A stretch of DNA of 64,000 bases from Trachythela sp. YZ-2020 (GCA_016169945.1 JADLSH010000367.1:5670501-5734500); one strand, 5' to 3'. Shown: positions 1-12,118, counted from the first letter of the stretch. A program made the numbers and translations. Notes: generated by a model not told the origin, from the letters alone.

Positions 1-2780
1 AAACGTTTCAAAATATGATAAGCACTGTTATATAATGGGTGATTACAACATAGACATGTTCCGCTTAAATGAACATGCTCCCACTCAAGAATTTGTCGAT
101 AGCCTTTTCTCGCATATGTTTTACCCCCTCATAAATCGACCGACACGAATCACTGCACACTCTGCAACACTAATTGACAATATTTTTACTAATCATTTAA
201 CACAGACTTTATTAAGTGGCATTCTTATAAATGATGCATCTGATCACTTACCCGTCTTGGCCTTCATACTTAACGAAACTATACCAAGCCAATGCTGCGA
301 GAAGACCGTTGTCCGAGACTTTAGTGAAAACAATATAATTAACTTTCGCACACATCTAACTCACTTAAACTGGTCTAGTCTTCTTGTAGACACAGACCCA
401 AATGAATCATACAACGCTTTCTCAATTGAGTTTTTAAAAATATATGATCAAAACTTTCCAATTAAAATAATTAAAACTAAAAAATATAATAATTCTTTAG
501 CACCTTGGATGACAAAAGCATTATTAACCTCTATTAGGAAAAAAAATAAGCTATACAAAAAATTCCTTACGTCACAAAACTTGTTGCGCGAATCCCGTTA
601 TAAAAAATATAAAAATAAGTTGACTCATTTAATTAAGATAGCTAAAAAACAATATTATGAGGAAAAATTTGAGGAAGTGAAGAATAATCACAAAGCAACT
701 TGGAGACTAATAAATGAAGTCATTAATAAACGCAAGGCGAGACCATCGTTCCCCTCTTCATTCAAATCAGGTAATAATATCTTATCTGATCCTTCAGATA
801 TAGCCAACTCATTCTGTAAATATTTTACGAATGTCGGGCCAGACCTTGCAAGAAAAATTCCCAACACTAACATTTCCTTTCACTCCTTCTTAAATTCAGG
901 TTGCAATAAATCGATTTTCCTTCGCCCTACAAATGCAAATGAACTGCAGGAGATCTGCAATTTATTTAAGACAGGAAAATCCCCTGGTTATGATAATATT
1001 TCTATGTATGTTATAAAACGATCTTTCGACCTACTTGCCGAACCACTTGCAAATATTATAAATGTTTCTTTGTCTACGGGAATATTTCCAAATAAATTGA
1101 AGATTGCTAAAATAATCCCAGTTTTTAAAACTGGAGAACAAAATTCTTTCACAAATTACAGACCTATATCACTCCTAACTAACTTCTCAAAGTTTTTTGA
1201 AAAAGTCATGCAAAAAAGACTAATCTCATTCATTGAACGTCATGAAATCTTATATAAATTTCAGTTTGGTTTCCGTAGTAAGCACTCTACTTCCCATTCG
1301 CTTATTTCATTAGTTAACAATATTGCATCGGACATCGACCGAGGTCATATAGCTGCTGGTGTATTTATTGATCTTTCGAAAGCTTTTGATACGCTAGACC
1401 ACCAAGTTTTACTTTCAAAATTGGAGTACTATGGTATCCGAGGTGTGGCCTTGCAGTGGATCAGAAGCTATTTGTTAAATCGTGAGCAATTTGTCCAATT
1501 TAGATACACTTGCTCGTCTTTCAATAAAATAAAATGTGGAGTACCTCAGGGATCAATACTAGGTCCGTTACTCTTTATTTTATATATAAATGATCTTCCA
1601 AATGCATTGGATTTGGCTAAATCGTTTCTTTTTGCGGATGACACTAGTGTATATTATTCACATCTGGACATTAAAAATCTCGAGATTATCTTAAATCGTG
1701 AACTGGCAAACCTAGATGTTTGGATGAAATCAAACAAATTATCTGTAAACATTAGTAAAACTAATTATGTTATCTTTCGGCCAAGACAAAGAAAATTAAA
1801 TATAAATTTATGTCTCCAGTACGACAATCAAACCTTAATCCAGAAGCAATGTATCAAATTCTTAGGTGTATACATTGATGAGAATTTATCGTGGAAGATT
1901 CACATAAATAATATTTGTAAAAGATGGCGAAATCTGTTGGAATTATCTACAGGTCTCGCCATCTTTTATCACCTACAACTAAGTTATGCTTATATTATAC
2001 TCTTATATATCCTTATCTAACCTATTGTAATATTGTATGGTCCTCTACTTATGTAACTAATCTAAACAGAATTTATCTTCTACAAAAACGGGTTGTAAGA
2101 GCTCTGACGAACTCTGACTACCGTGCTCACTCCTCTCCGTTATTCTATCAGTTAAAAATATTAGATATATTTAAATTGAATTCCTTTTACATAGGTACAT
2201 TTATGTTTAAATACCACCATCACTTGTTACCTGAATGTTTTGATAACTTATTTATCACAAACAATCAAGTACATAGTTATAACACCAGATCGGCTACAAA
2301 TTACAGATCTCACGCGTGTCGGACAAACATAAAGAAATTCACTATTCTTTCTGTTGGTCCGAATACATGGAATTCTTTTCCACCACATATTACGGCTAAA
2401 ATCACTATTTCCTCTTTCAAGAATCAATTACGCATTTTCCTACTTGGAAATTATAATGTCGCATAGACGTCGAAATCGACATGTTTTAGTTATTAACTTG
2501 TATATTATGTAGTAATGTATGTGTGTTTTGAACTTGAACAAAGATATGGTCTTATTTTGAATTATCACAGTGAACTAGGGGGTCTCATGACTACTGCCAT
2601 TGGGCCTCCTCTTCTCTAAATTTACTTATTATAAAAATTATTTTAGTTGACGAGATGGCCTCTTAATATAAGCCTTTTAGCTTCTTGAGGTCTTCTCGCT
2701 ACTGCTCAGCATTGATATTCAAATTATAATTAATGTAAATATCTATATTCTTGTTGTGTTGTGGCAAATAAAAATGATTG
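1..2780 (+). mobile_element. 3' part of a non-LTR (LINE) retrotransposon, 5' end outside window
   Basis: The sequence opens inside the AP-endonuclease domain and runs through reverse transcriptase to a 3' untranslated tail. The tail holds an AATAAA signal near 2768, close to the likely 3' end. Gene order (endonuclease, then RT, then a short C-terminal region) is that of the jockey/CR1/L2 group. I did not find a clear target-site duplication. The exact 3' end is a judgement from the loss of element-like sequence. Confidence 0.75.
35..2466 (+). pseudogene. Non-LTR retrotransposon endonuclease/reverse transcriptase, one frameshift
   Basis: The polyprotein would nick target DNA and copy element RNA into the nick. 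The N-terminal part is the end of an APE-type endonuclease: GDYNID at the start, then an SDHLPV motif near residue 69. The RT domain spans about residues 330-620, with SLLTNFSKFFEKV, the FIDLSKAFDTLDH region, the GVPQGSILGPLLF motif and the catalytic FADDTSVYY box near nt 1630. A frameshift at about 1919-1925, in an A-run, separates the RT from its C-terminal region, which continues in another frame from 1924 to 2466 and carries the usual post-RT NTRSATNYR-like segment. With a truncated 5' end and a frameshift, the copy is dead. Jockey-like versus CR1/L2-like placement is not resolved. Confidence 0.85.
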
Positions 2781-3032
2781 ATTTGTTCCTACTCAATGTG
2801 TTTCTTACTTCCATGTGTAGTTCCACGACCGCATTGAAATCAGGGATGGATGTGGCCTATGTAATATTGTCATGTTGTGGGAGTTTGATATTTTACCATC
2901 ACCAACATCCCAAGCAGTCCCTCCAGGTGACCTGGATATTCAAAATGACGAGCTGGATAATGTACTTCCACAATACCTTTAGACAATCCAACTGAATGTA
3001 ATTGTTTTAAACAACTACTAAATCCTATTTGT

Positions 3033-3500
3033 TTGGCAAATATTGATACACACCGAGTGGTAGAGAACGAAGACCTGTCTAGTGGTGCTAGTGAAACTGA
3101 GGCAGTGAATGTAGATGAAGTTGAGAAAATTCAACAATTGACAGAAATTTTGGATGTGGAAAATACTGCCTTTGGTGACAATGTGGATGATGAAATGTCT
3201 GATGATGAGGACAATAGTTTGGATGTTATATCTATGTATTTTGAAAAGTTTGTTGTTGTTGGATCTTGGCAAGAAAACAGATACCAAGCGTGCTCACAAG
3301 GTGCATGTGGAGAAGGTCATCAAACCTAGAGTTGACATTCAAAGTGGAACATGAACCAGACAATGTTCGAGACACAAATGCATTGAAATTTTTAGTGTTT
3401 CAGAATGACAACTGGCATATAATTGGCTATTATATTATATTATATTGGGTGGTATTCTTGGTGGTGGTGGTGGGGGTGGTATTCTTAGTGGACGGTTTAA
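3033..3500 (+). pseudogene. HIRAN-domain-like gene relic
   Basis: An acidic stretch (3033-3270, rich in D/E around DDEMSDDEDN) is followed by a different frame, 3266-3445, reading VEHEPDNVRDTNALKF then GY. This matches the HIRAN-domain pattern (HEPdNp-x-D-x-nAi ... vGY). In complete proteins HIRAN domains bind DNA ends and occur in helicases and in transposon-associated proteins. Here the frame changes at about 3265-3300 and the coding sequence dissolves into a GGTGGT-rich stretch. I read it as a decayed piece of a transposon-borne or host gene. Splicing between frames is an alternative explanation. Confidence 0.4.
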
Positions 3501-4980
3501 CTATGAAATAATGGAATAAAGCATTAATTTTTCCAGTATTACAAAGATGTGAAGTTGAAACATAAAGAAAACTGATTCACAAGTCACAACAACTATTCTC
3601 TATAAGGTAGAAGTATAATTTTAAACCAGCTAGGATTGATCTGCAAACTGGAATAAAATTTTGCTCCATATCATAATTAATATTGTCACAGAACAATAAA
3701 AAAACAGTCATATTTGTAAATAAATAAATGGTGCTTAAAGATGGTCAGATGGACATTCATTCAACATTCGAACGTCATAAATCTTTCTATAGATTACTAA
3801 TAACCCATTTACTGAGTACTGCTCCACTGACAAGTTCAATTGTCTGGTGTTAAGGACAGAATAATACTTAAGTAGGCAACTTCTCAGGGAGTTACATATA
3901 GTTTTAAGTAGAAGTTTAGTAACTTAATTGACAGGAGGATGTTAGAAGAAATGCTGCATTGAATATGTCGGGCAGCATCATCCCAGAAATTGTTGTTATA
4001 ACTAAATGATGGCCACTCTTGGACTGCAGAACGTTGTCCATATTTTCGATCTGTTTTCGCAATTGATATGAATTCAATAAATGCTTTGTTTTCCTCAAAG
4101 GTCCACTTATGATGTTTTACTGGGGACTTCTTTGTAGGAGTCAGCCTAATCTTTCTGCCAGGAAACTTTATAAAACAAAAAAATATTAAATGCTTAAATA
4201 GTTCTTAGAACCACTCGGCATAATTATTACAGTCAAACCAGATGTTCTCTAGCTTGCGAGCAACATTGTCGCACAATATTGCAATTTTGACTGGGAGAAG
4301 ATTGCTCTGAGCAATTGCTTTCAAACGATTATTATGTACAGGTAAGACATTGCTGCTGACAGAGTGGCACTGGGGTACAAGTAAAAATTCTTGTAATTCT
4401 CTGCCAATCCCATATTAGTCCTGGTTTTGGGATATTGGGGGTTTACATTGACTGACCAGTGCATAATTGTATTTGGCAAGACAGAAAACATCAGAATATG
4501 AACCATGACTGCAAGTACTGTGCAGCTATTGATGTAATTTTCTTGATTATTACATGCTCAGAGAGATCTGTTATGATACTTGCATATAATTGAATATACA
4601 AATTACAATTTATACCTTTGTCTTTGGTGATGTTGTGTAACTCATAAACAAAGATCGACTGGTTGTTGAAGTCTTCTTGTTTTTCGATCTGGTTTCCCTG
4701 GTGTATCACCAATAGAAGTATATACACGCTTAGCACTTTCATTTTCTTCCTCACTAATGACAGCATCGCTATTATTAGTTGCCATTATTATAATACTGCA
4801 AAGTTTACTCTATAAATGAAAAAATACAATAAAATGTACTCAAATATAACGAAACCTAACCATAAAGGTAACAATGAAATAAAATAGGTAGCAACACACG
4901 TCAAAGTTATCATAGAAAATAGCGATCCATTGCAGTAGTAATTTCGTCGCGCCAAAACCACCTCCACGGGGGCATATTCC
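3501..4980. other. Intergenic, no supported gene
   Basis: AT-rich DNA with short open frames on the minus strand (3916-4098, 4321-4506, 4491-4766) that show no recognisable domain and no consistent coding character. It contains one copy of the dispersed repeat annotated at 3827-3885. Confidence 0.5.
3827..3885 (+). repeat. Dispersed repeat, copy 1 of 2 in this window
   Basis: The segment around CACTGACAAGT ... GTCTGG ... GACAGA ... AGTAGG resembles 44690-44750. In the second copy the repeat continues to ATGGGTTAA at 44774, which looks like a TTAA-flanked terminus of the piggyBac-type MITE class. This copy is more diverged. Confidence 0.45.
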
Positions 4981-5523
4981 CGCCATCAGGGTTAGAATAT
5001 AGCAAAAAATAGCTCATTTTCAAACCGCGATAACTCTTCGGTTTTATGGAGTAAATTCATGTTTTAAAGTATCACTATAAAGAGTAAACATTCCTGAATT
5101 CACTGATATGATTTTATTTTAGTTTCCTGGTAAAAAGTATAATTTACTCTTGAATATTTCCCGCCCAAGGTTTAGAATATAGCAAAAATAGCTCATTTTC
5201 AAACCGCGATAACTCTTCGGTTTTATGGAGTAAATTCATGTTTTAAAGTATCACTATAAAGAATAAACACTCCTGAATTCACTGATATGATTTTATTTTA
5301 GTTTCCTTGTAAAAAAGTATAATTTACTCATGAATATTTCAACGCCATCAGGGTTAGAATACAGCAAAAATAGCTCATTTTCAAACCGCGATAACTCTTC
5401 GGTTTTATGGAGTAAATTCATGTTTTAAAGTATCACTATAAAGAGTAAACATTCCTGAATTCACTGATATGATTTTATTTTAGTTTCCTTGTAAAAAAGT
5501 ATAATTTACGCATGAATATTTCA
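4981..5523 (+). repeat. Three-copy tandem repeat, period 181 bp
   Basis: Copies start at about 4981, 5162 and 5343. Each runs from CGCC-CA-GGTTTAGAATA through an identical core (AAACCGCGATAACTCTTCGG) to CATGAATATTTC. Copies differ by a few substitutions and 1-nt indels in A-runs. This is a small satellite-like array. I see no coding content. Confidence 0.85.
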
Positions 5524-7319
5524 ATGCCACTTTAAGGTCATGTTCACTGACCCGAAACATGCATAAATACAATGGGAATTTAACATAACTAAAATGCGAT
5601 ATATATACAAAATTATTCCAAAATTATTTTATTAAATTACTGAACAAAAAAGTTATCAAAACATACCTTTGAGAAAACGAGATCTTCACAGCAAAAATCG
5701 CAAACATTTCAACAGTTTTTAATCGAACGCCGACGAACGGCACGTTGAGAATAAAGATTTTGAATAATAATGAGCCGCATTGAGGCGCGTTGCATTTCGG
5801 GAAGACCTTCATTCCTCCTCTGAGTATCATCAATCCAATTATGATTTTCGGGAACATTTTGAAACCTGTATTTTAGTTGGCATATTTATAATTTGAATAA
5901 AGTAGTACTTTCAGAATGACATATTTGCTTCTATGATGTAATTTTTAGATTTCAATTGCACCATTTTGTACTTGGATTATTTCTCTTTTGATAATAGATA
6001 AATAATATAATATATATGTGCATTCATTAAGTGTGATAGTGCAGCATATGGTGGCCAAGCCTAAAAGGAAAGACCATTAGCCAAGACATTATTTGCCGCT
6101 CTCAAAAGGGTGAATACATTTTGTAGTCGACCACCATATGTAACACAGTATAAGACACTTAATAGCTATTGGATTGTAGTTTAAGGTTAACTTTTTTGTG
6201 CTATTGAAGTGAGATTTCATAAAATAGATGTTTATTTTGGCTGGGGATGAGTTTGTCAAGTTAAGTAACCAAAGATGTTGATTAATCTGCATAAGAGTAA
6301 TGACAGTAAACCAATTTCTCCATGCAACGTGAAGCATCGCATCGAAGGTGGTGGTGTGCCAGTCAGAGGTTTTGTAAGCAGGACAGCAATGGATGAACTG
6401 TAAGCATCTAGTTACAATATTGATATTGCAGTAGCCAGTATGTCAGATTGCCATTAGGAACACATTTCTACGGTATTTCTTTCTAAAAGTAAAAACAATT
6501 CTACATTAACATACTTGGTAGAATACATTTATCTATGTAACAACCTGACTATCACTCTCAATTTTGAAATACAATAATACAATAGTGTAGTAGTTTAGTA
6601 CAGTTGTATTTTAACCTTGGCATATAAAGTAATATTTTATCTGTGACTTTATTATATGCCTTATTCCCTTATTTACTGACATTTAACCAGTCCAAACACA
6701 GAAGATATCGTTTGTCTGAGGATTGTAAAAGCAATTAGAAATTGCTGAAACAGAACATGACATACACCAACATAATCATACAACAACAATGTCAATGTAC
6801 TAAAATAATGTGACGTGCCAGATGGGAAAATTTTGTCTGTAATGTTTTATATGATGACAAATAATTATTAATTGCAATTGAAAATAGAATCCAATATTAC
6901 CAGTACAAATTTAACTGCCTTACCTCGAGAACAATACCCGAAATGTGTTTAATATCATATTTTCTGGACTTTTACGTAAGGCAAAAATGCATTTGTACGA
7001 AACGTCCGAATGAATCATGACTCTTCGAAAGCTTGAACCATTTAAATTCTACGCAAAATGGCTTGAAATTACCACTAAACGTCGTTTCACAGCGGACATG
7101 AACAATAAGAAGTCAATATGGTCCTAAAATCAAAGTTTTCTTGTGGCAAAAGTTGGAAATTTCACCATAATGCGACTGCTGTTCGCTTCTGTGTTTATGT
7201 TTGCACTGCGATGGCCAACCGAAAAATGAGCGAGCGAGCTCCGGGGAATTGATAATATGTACTAAAACCGCAATGCATCACGGTATACTGACGATACCTC
7301 CACTGTAAACGATTTAGGT
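5524..7319. other. Intergenic, no supported gene
   Basis: No recognisable coding region. A short imperfect inverted repeat (GCATATGGTGG near 6043 and CCACCATATG near 6131) lies in it. Just before the Maverick border, about 7080-7300 is less AT-rich and reads like ordinary host DNA. Confidence 0.5.
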
Positions 7320-7336
7320 ATGTATGTAAGCGTACC
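7320..7336 (+). repeat. Inferred left end of Maverick-type element with 6-bp target duplication
   Basis: ATGTAT (7320-7325) is followed by GTAAGCGTACC (7326-7336). The inverted counterpart at 44496-44517 reads, outward in, ATGTAT then GTACGCTTAGCGTACC on the complementary strand. The shared AGCGTACC and the identical 6-mer match the 6-bp target duplication typical of Polintons. No long terminal inverted repeat is visible, so the border is an inference. Confidence 0.5.
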
Positions 7337-7345
7337 GGAGGATAA

Positions 7346-7807
7346 GAGAAAAAAATTTTTATTCTTATTTTAAAAATTATTCACTACGCACATCGAAATG
7401 ATTTTATAAAAAAAGATAAAAATGGGGAAAAGGATTATACACGTTATGAGAAATTACTAACGGATTATGATGAAAGATTTTGGCAACAGGGTCAAGAGAC
7501 AAAAAAGGTATGTGTATAAATAGCGTTGTTTATTAATTATATTTTTTTTTAAATGACGCAGCTTAGTTCTTACGATGTTGATTGCGGTCTTTTTGATTAG
7601 GTATATGCGTTAAAAGAAATTGTGACAAAGAGTGTCGAATATTATATACGTTATTTTCAACCTAATTTTCCAAAAGATGACGAACCGGTTTTTTTACTTA
7701 TTATAGACAAAACAGATTTACCATTTACTTTGGAAAAAAATCCTGAAAATAAAAAAAGAATAAAAGAAGAAAATTGCGATATAGTACAACGTTATTTTAC
7801 ATCTTAA
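7346..7807 (+). CDS. Unknown small protein, two exons inferred
   Basis: An open frame from 7346 runs to AAG at 7507, immediately followed by GTATGTG. The same frame resumes at 7601, directly after a T-rich ATTAG, and runs to TAA at 7805-7807. Removing 7508-7600 (93 nt, GT-AG, phase 0) joins the two into a single charged protein segment containing YDERFWQQG and, in the second exon, YYIRYFQPNFP and LLIIDKTDLPF. I see no start codon in the first exon, so a further upstream exon or a non-canonical start would be needed. The family is not recognised. The similar AAG|GTA ends at 10622 suggest it may be part of a longer spliced gene. Confidence 0.4.
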
Positions 7808-10341
7808 TGTCCTCAAGCACTATTCTTATATTCTAAGATGAATGACACAGAGTAAACCAAGCAATGTTTTGTGGCATTATGGAAGTGTGAGACAACTGCT
7901 CTATATTTTGGTTTGTCTGCGATGAGCTGGGTGCTGAGCGGTTCCCAGGGCATATACTCGTAATTGAAAAGCTGGATCTTGAGGAAAGTTGATTAGGACT
8001 TATACTGATTTACAGCTGGGTCCTAATCTGCCCAAGACATATACTTTTACCGCGCGGATTTGAGCTGGATCCTGAGTAAAGGCGGCTAGGACATATACTC
8101 TATAGCTGGGTCCTAGTCTGCCCTGCAGGACATATACTCTGAGCTGGACCCTGGGAATAAGATATTTGTGACATAATTATTACTGATCTGGCTCAGGACA
8201 TATACTCATATGCAGAAATCACGCCGATTTTGTAAGTAAAATTGGCTCTAGGCCAGGTTGACAAATTCCGTAAGGAAAACGTGAGGTCTATGGTAAAATT
8301 GCGACCTCATACTAGAGCAATTGCCTCCACAATCACACAGCGATAGTGTGTGTGATCCACATAGACCGAAGAAACGACGGGTGGGTGTTATTTTGATATC
8401 AAGGTTTCATCGTGCAAAATCACGTGCGATGGATGAAATCAAAACGCGAGGAATACTATATGTATGCTGTTCATGAGATACCAACACTTATGCTAAAGCT
8501 GGGCAATCAGTGAGGCCAGGAAAAACCTGCTTTACAGGAAACCTGGATAGGGCCATGACCACCATGCAGCAGCTCCCCTACAGAGCCCTATATTTACAAT
8601 TGTAACAAGTGTCCGTATCACACATGTCCGCTATACAGCACCATGTCAGAGTATGAAAAAGGACGGAGTGAACAGTTGAAGCACTGTTTTGTTTAACATT
8701 GTATCCTGACTAAAAGTAACTAAAGTTTGTTGTTTCATTTTTTATTTGTTTTTGTTTAAAGTTCAAAAACTTTGAAGCTCTACAGACTAGCCGAAACTCA
8801 GTATGATTTCATCCTCGCATGTAGAATACAGCTAAGAATACATAATTATATAGTTCATACTATAACTATCAAGTTCGTAACTAAGCCAGGAAAATCTGCA
8901 GCAGGTCTCGCGATAGGCAGTGGACGGCAGGAACCAACTTTGGCAGACCTCCCTCATGTCTAAACTTCATCTTTAACCAAGAGAAAGAAAGAAAGAAACG
9001 AAAGCAAGGCTGTATATATTCTGTGGTGAGCTTGTGCGTGTTGGGATTTTTATGCCACTCATTATAAGCTTTGAATAAAACAAAAATTTCCTTCGTAGTG
9101 GAATTTGAAATACTTTTCGCCTTGGTTTTCTAATTACTGTTACAGTTTATAAAACGAAAAAGTAACAAGTACAGTGTAGTAGCAATATGCAAGGCCTACA
9201 GTTAATTGCAGGCTGTTTGTGGCGTTATTATTTAAAGTAGGAATTAACAGCTATAAGATTATAGATAAATAACTGATGACAGATTTCATGAGAGCCGGGT
9301 TAGCTTCATATCATATGACAGTCACGCAGACCAACGCAGAAAAGGCCAAATTATGAGCACGCAATAAGAATATTGGTATATTTTCCCCTTATAGGCTATA
9401 TTTGTAGATTTCTATCTTATATATTAGGTGCCGATAGCCAAATGAGGATCTTAATAGTTGAATGTACATGTAGTAGAAAATATGACTTTGCGTGCTCGTT
9501 ATTACCATGTTATAAAAGATATATCTTTGGCATTCATGATCATTCAGACATGTGAGACTATACATAATATCACTAAATATAGATAATAAGATTGATACGA
9601 TTTGCGCGGCATAGTAGAATTGAATACAGAGAATCTTTCTTTCAATTAAATAGGACTATGTTGTTGTTTTTTCATGTATGCGACAATATTCCTAGGTTTA
9701 TGCGTTAAGCGTTGATCTAGTAACCTGTCTATAGTAACATAATGTACTAAGAGTATTATATAGTAAGAATATCCAACACACTCACGCGGTTTTAAGTTCC
9801 AAGAGATACGATTCCAGCTCCAGAACATTGCTAGGATTTAGAAACCGAGTGAAAACGTTCCACGGCCGTTCTTGTGTAGATAGTAACATACATGGATCTC
9901 CACTTTGCCATTGCGTGCCTCTTGAACGTACGAGATTTTAGGTTTATGTCAGCGATTTTCGTGTTAGTCTTCGTTCCGCTGGATCCAAGTAAGAATGATA
10001 TTGTAATATGGAATTACTAAACTATAACCAAGTATGTTTAACTATAGCGCCTTTGTTGTTCATGAATGAATCGATCACGCAAGGTTATAGGACAATGACG
10101 AACTATAAAGTGCTTCGTAGCCTACGGCTATACGCCGGCTTTGGCAAGCAAATAATGTAAGCTTTGTAGATGCGTTTAGGGCGACATGGTCTGCATGTAA
10201 ACAACGAAATATTTTTACAATACAGATGAAGCTTATCTATAGTCATATAGATAGTCTATAGTCAGTTTCGTCCATTAACAGTAATTTTTGTGGTAAAAAA
10301 TTCTCATTAAATTTCAACATTCTTTTTATATTTGCTTTTAC
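7808..10341. other. Non-coding stretch inside the left arm, probably later insertions
   Basis: Less AT-rich than the virus genes around it and without supported coding sequence. It holds a degenerate minisatellite (7920-8215) and a GAAA microsatellite near 8980-9003. The rest is unassigned. I infer host or transposon DNA inserted into the element, but no clean borders are visible. Confidence 0.45.
7920..8215 (+). repeat. Degenerate minisatellite, units of about 50-60 bp
   Basis: About six diverged units share AGCTGG(A/G)TCCTGAG followed by GGACATATACTC. Clear anchors are GACATATACTC near 8092, 8134 and 8198 and related AAGACATATACTT near 8035. Unit length and sequence vary, so it is old. Confidence 0.65.
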
Positions 10342-10629
10342 GTGTTTTCCGATATACACATATATTTTCAGGATAAGTCAAAATTTGTAGAAAATAAAAA
10401 ATGTTTTTTAGTGGAGAAAGATGTTTTTGATGTTTGGCATATTAAGTTTAGACAACGTACATTCATGTGTTTAAATCCGTTATGTAGTAGTAAAACAAAT
10501 ATTATATCTTTAATGGGTATAATAATTCGAGCGTATGGTGATGATGTGTTTCGAGAAAAAATTGATGAAAAATATCATAAAATGATTTATGAAATATCAC
10601 GATATTTAAACAGCATTGTAAAGGTATAA
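10342..10629 (+). CDS. Unknown Cys-containing small protein or exon
   Basis: The open frame is preceded at 10361-10372 by a pyrimidine-rich TATATTTTCAG, a good 3' splice site, and ends with AAG followed by GTATAA at 10623, a possible donor. The exon would therefore be about 10373-10622, encoding a segment with FMCLNPLCSSK and a C-terminal amphipathic helix. It lies just upstream of 10685 on the same strand. Function is not recognised. A free-standing ORF ending at TAA 10627-10629 is the alternative. Confidence 0.45.
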   Translation: MFSDIHIYFQDKSKFVENKKCFLVEKDVFDVWHIKFRQRTFMCLNPLCSSKTNIISLMGIIIRAYGDDVFREKIDEKYHKMIYEISRYLNSIVKV

Positions 10630-10684
10630 AAGCTTTTGATTTTATAACATGGTTTTATACTTTTTCGAACGGTGAGAAAAAATT

Positions 10685-11287
10685 ATGCTGTCTGATATGA
10701 AAGCACGATATGCTGAAGATAATTTTTACTGACCTAACGGACCAACATTGCCACGTATTAAAATTCGTGAAATTAATTTGACATATGGCGAACTACATCA
10801 ATACATGTATTATATTAATAAATGTTCTTTTTTTATAATATATCAACATAGTTCTAACGCGTGCAGTATAATGATGGGTGGTGCCGATGATAAAAAAGTG
10901 CATTTTCATGGTATTATAAACGAATAGAAAAAGGAAGATGATGTAGATGTGGTAAAAGATTCTGATGACGATTATGATGATGATATTCTATTATCTGACG
11001 AAAAAGAAGAAATTAAAGAGATACCCGACCATCTTTACGAATCGTTTGCTAGACGTATCGTAGCACAAGATATGGTGATGAAATATGAGAAGATAAACGA
11101 ATCTATGAAATATGATTGGAAATTGATGTTAGCTTTGGCTCATGACGATCTAGAACCGTTTATAGAAATGGTTTTTAATTATGACAGTAGTATTGAACGA
11201 TATCAAGACGAATATTATAATATAATAAGTGGAAATAGAAAACGTAAACGTACTAGAGTAGAAGAGAGTATAAAGGTATATACATAA
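10685..11287 (+). pseudogene. Unknown acidic protein gene with two premature stops
   Basis: A single frame from ATG 10685 to TAA 11285-11287 is interrupted by TGA at 10730 and TAG at 10925. Before the second stop it reads KKVHFHGIIN, an H-x-H-G pattern. After it comes a strongly acidic run (DSDDDYDDD) and a C-terminal basic patch (GNRKRKRTR), which could act in nuclear localisation. The HxH resembles motif 2 of HUH-type replication proteins, but no other HUH motif is visible, so I do not assign that function. Confidence 0.5.
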
Positions 11288-11313
11288 CCGCAATATAGTA
11301 AATATAGCGAACT

Positions 11314-11607
11314 GTGGTGATGGAACATGTAGGTGAAAAAACACAATTAGTTTTTATAGAATTTAAAAAATTGGATGTTAAAGAACACACAATTTGTTGT
11401 AATACATGTTGTTATAAAATAAAAGTTGTCGGTCGTTTTAAAAAGGAAAATGATTTTGTTGTTCCAGACGGTGGATTGTTTTGCGTTAACCCCTCTGATG
11501 AGCACGGCTGTAAACGCGAATTTGAAAAGATACAGAGAAAAATTGAAATATGTTTCCATTCTATGGAAAGTTACGTACGTGTATGTTGGTTGTGTTACAT
11601 GTGTTAA
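11314..11607 (+). CDS. Unknown Cys-rich small protein
   Basis: A 97-residue protein with many cysteines in paired arrangements: CCNTCC near residue 29, CVNPSDEHGC in the middle, and CWLCYMC at the C-terminus. The spacing suggests zinc binding, but no named finger fits. It follows the acidic gene by 27 bp on the same strand. Confidence 0.5.
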   Translation: MVMEHVGEKTQLVFIEFKKLDVKEHTICCNTCCYKIKVVGRFKKENDFVVPDGGLFCVNPSDEHGCKREFEKIQRKIEICFHSMESYVRVCWLCYMC

Positions 11608-11664
11608 GACAAAATAACATTAATTGCAACGAGACATATAGAGCGAGAAAAAGATTGGTGAGAT

Positions 11665-12081
11665 ATGGAAATGCTATGTCAAACAAGCGAATATTATGAC
11701 AATTTATTTTATTGGAACGCTATAAAAAAAGAGAAACATTTATTTTATTATGTGATTGATTTACCTGATTGTAAAATAAGAAGTTTGTTACGAGCAATTG
11801 TGATTAGTTGTACAATAAATACGCATAGACGATTATGTATTTTTGACAATATATTAAATTATACTAATTTTTTAAAAAGAAGAAAAGTATTTGATAAGAG
11901 TTTTTTAGATCTTGTATGTTTGTCTTTTATACAAAATATAGAGGACGAAATGGAATATATAATACTAAGTAAAACATTATATCGATATAAAAAATATGTA
12001 AAAAGATATTGTAAAAATAAAAAATATATATTTCATTATTATTATAAAAAAAACGTACTAAAACGTATTAAAACGTACTAA
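11665..12081 (+). CDS. Unknown basic protein, 138 aa
   Basis: An open frame with a hydrophobic/aromatic N-terminal half and a Lys/Tyr-rich C-terminus. No domain is recognised. It is the last rightward gene before a convergent minus-strand gene whose stop lies 38 bp away, an arrangement typical of compact virus genomes. Confidence 0.5.
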   Translation: MEMLCQTSEYYDNLFYWNAIKKEKHLFYYVIDLPDCKIRSLLRAIVISCTINTHRRLCIFDNILNYTNFLKRRKVFDKSFLDLVCLSFIQNIEDEMEYIILSKTLYRYKKYVKRYCKNKKYIFHYYYKKNVLKRIKTY

Positions 12082-12118
12082 ATTATCTATATACATATTT
12101 TTCTACATAAAAATTAAA

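Noticed and set aside
4981..5523. CRISPR array
   Set aside because: Repeat units are contiguous long tandem copies without spacers, in a eukaryotic genome.
5624..5857. Minus-strand frame with CNAPQCGS, considered as the start of a THAP-type zinc finger
   Set aside because: Only the first Cys pair fits. The rest of the THAP pattern (W, C2H residues, AVPTIF box) is not seen in any frame.
8772..8963. Small protein-coding frame in the left non-coding stretch
   Set aside because: No homology pattern, lies in repeat-like host DNA and has no coding support.
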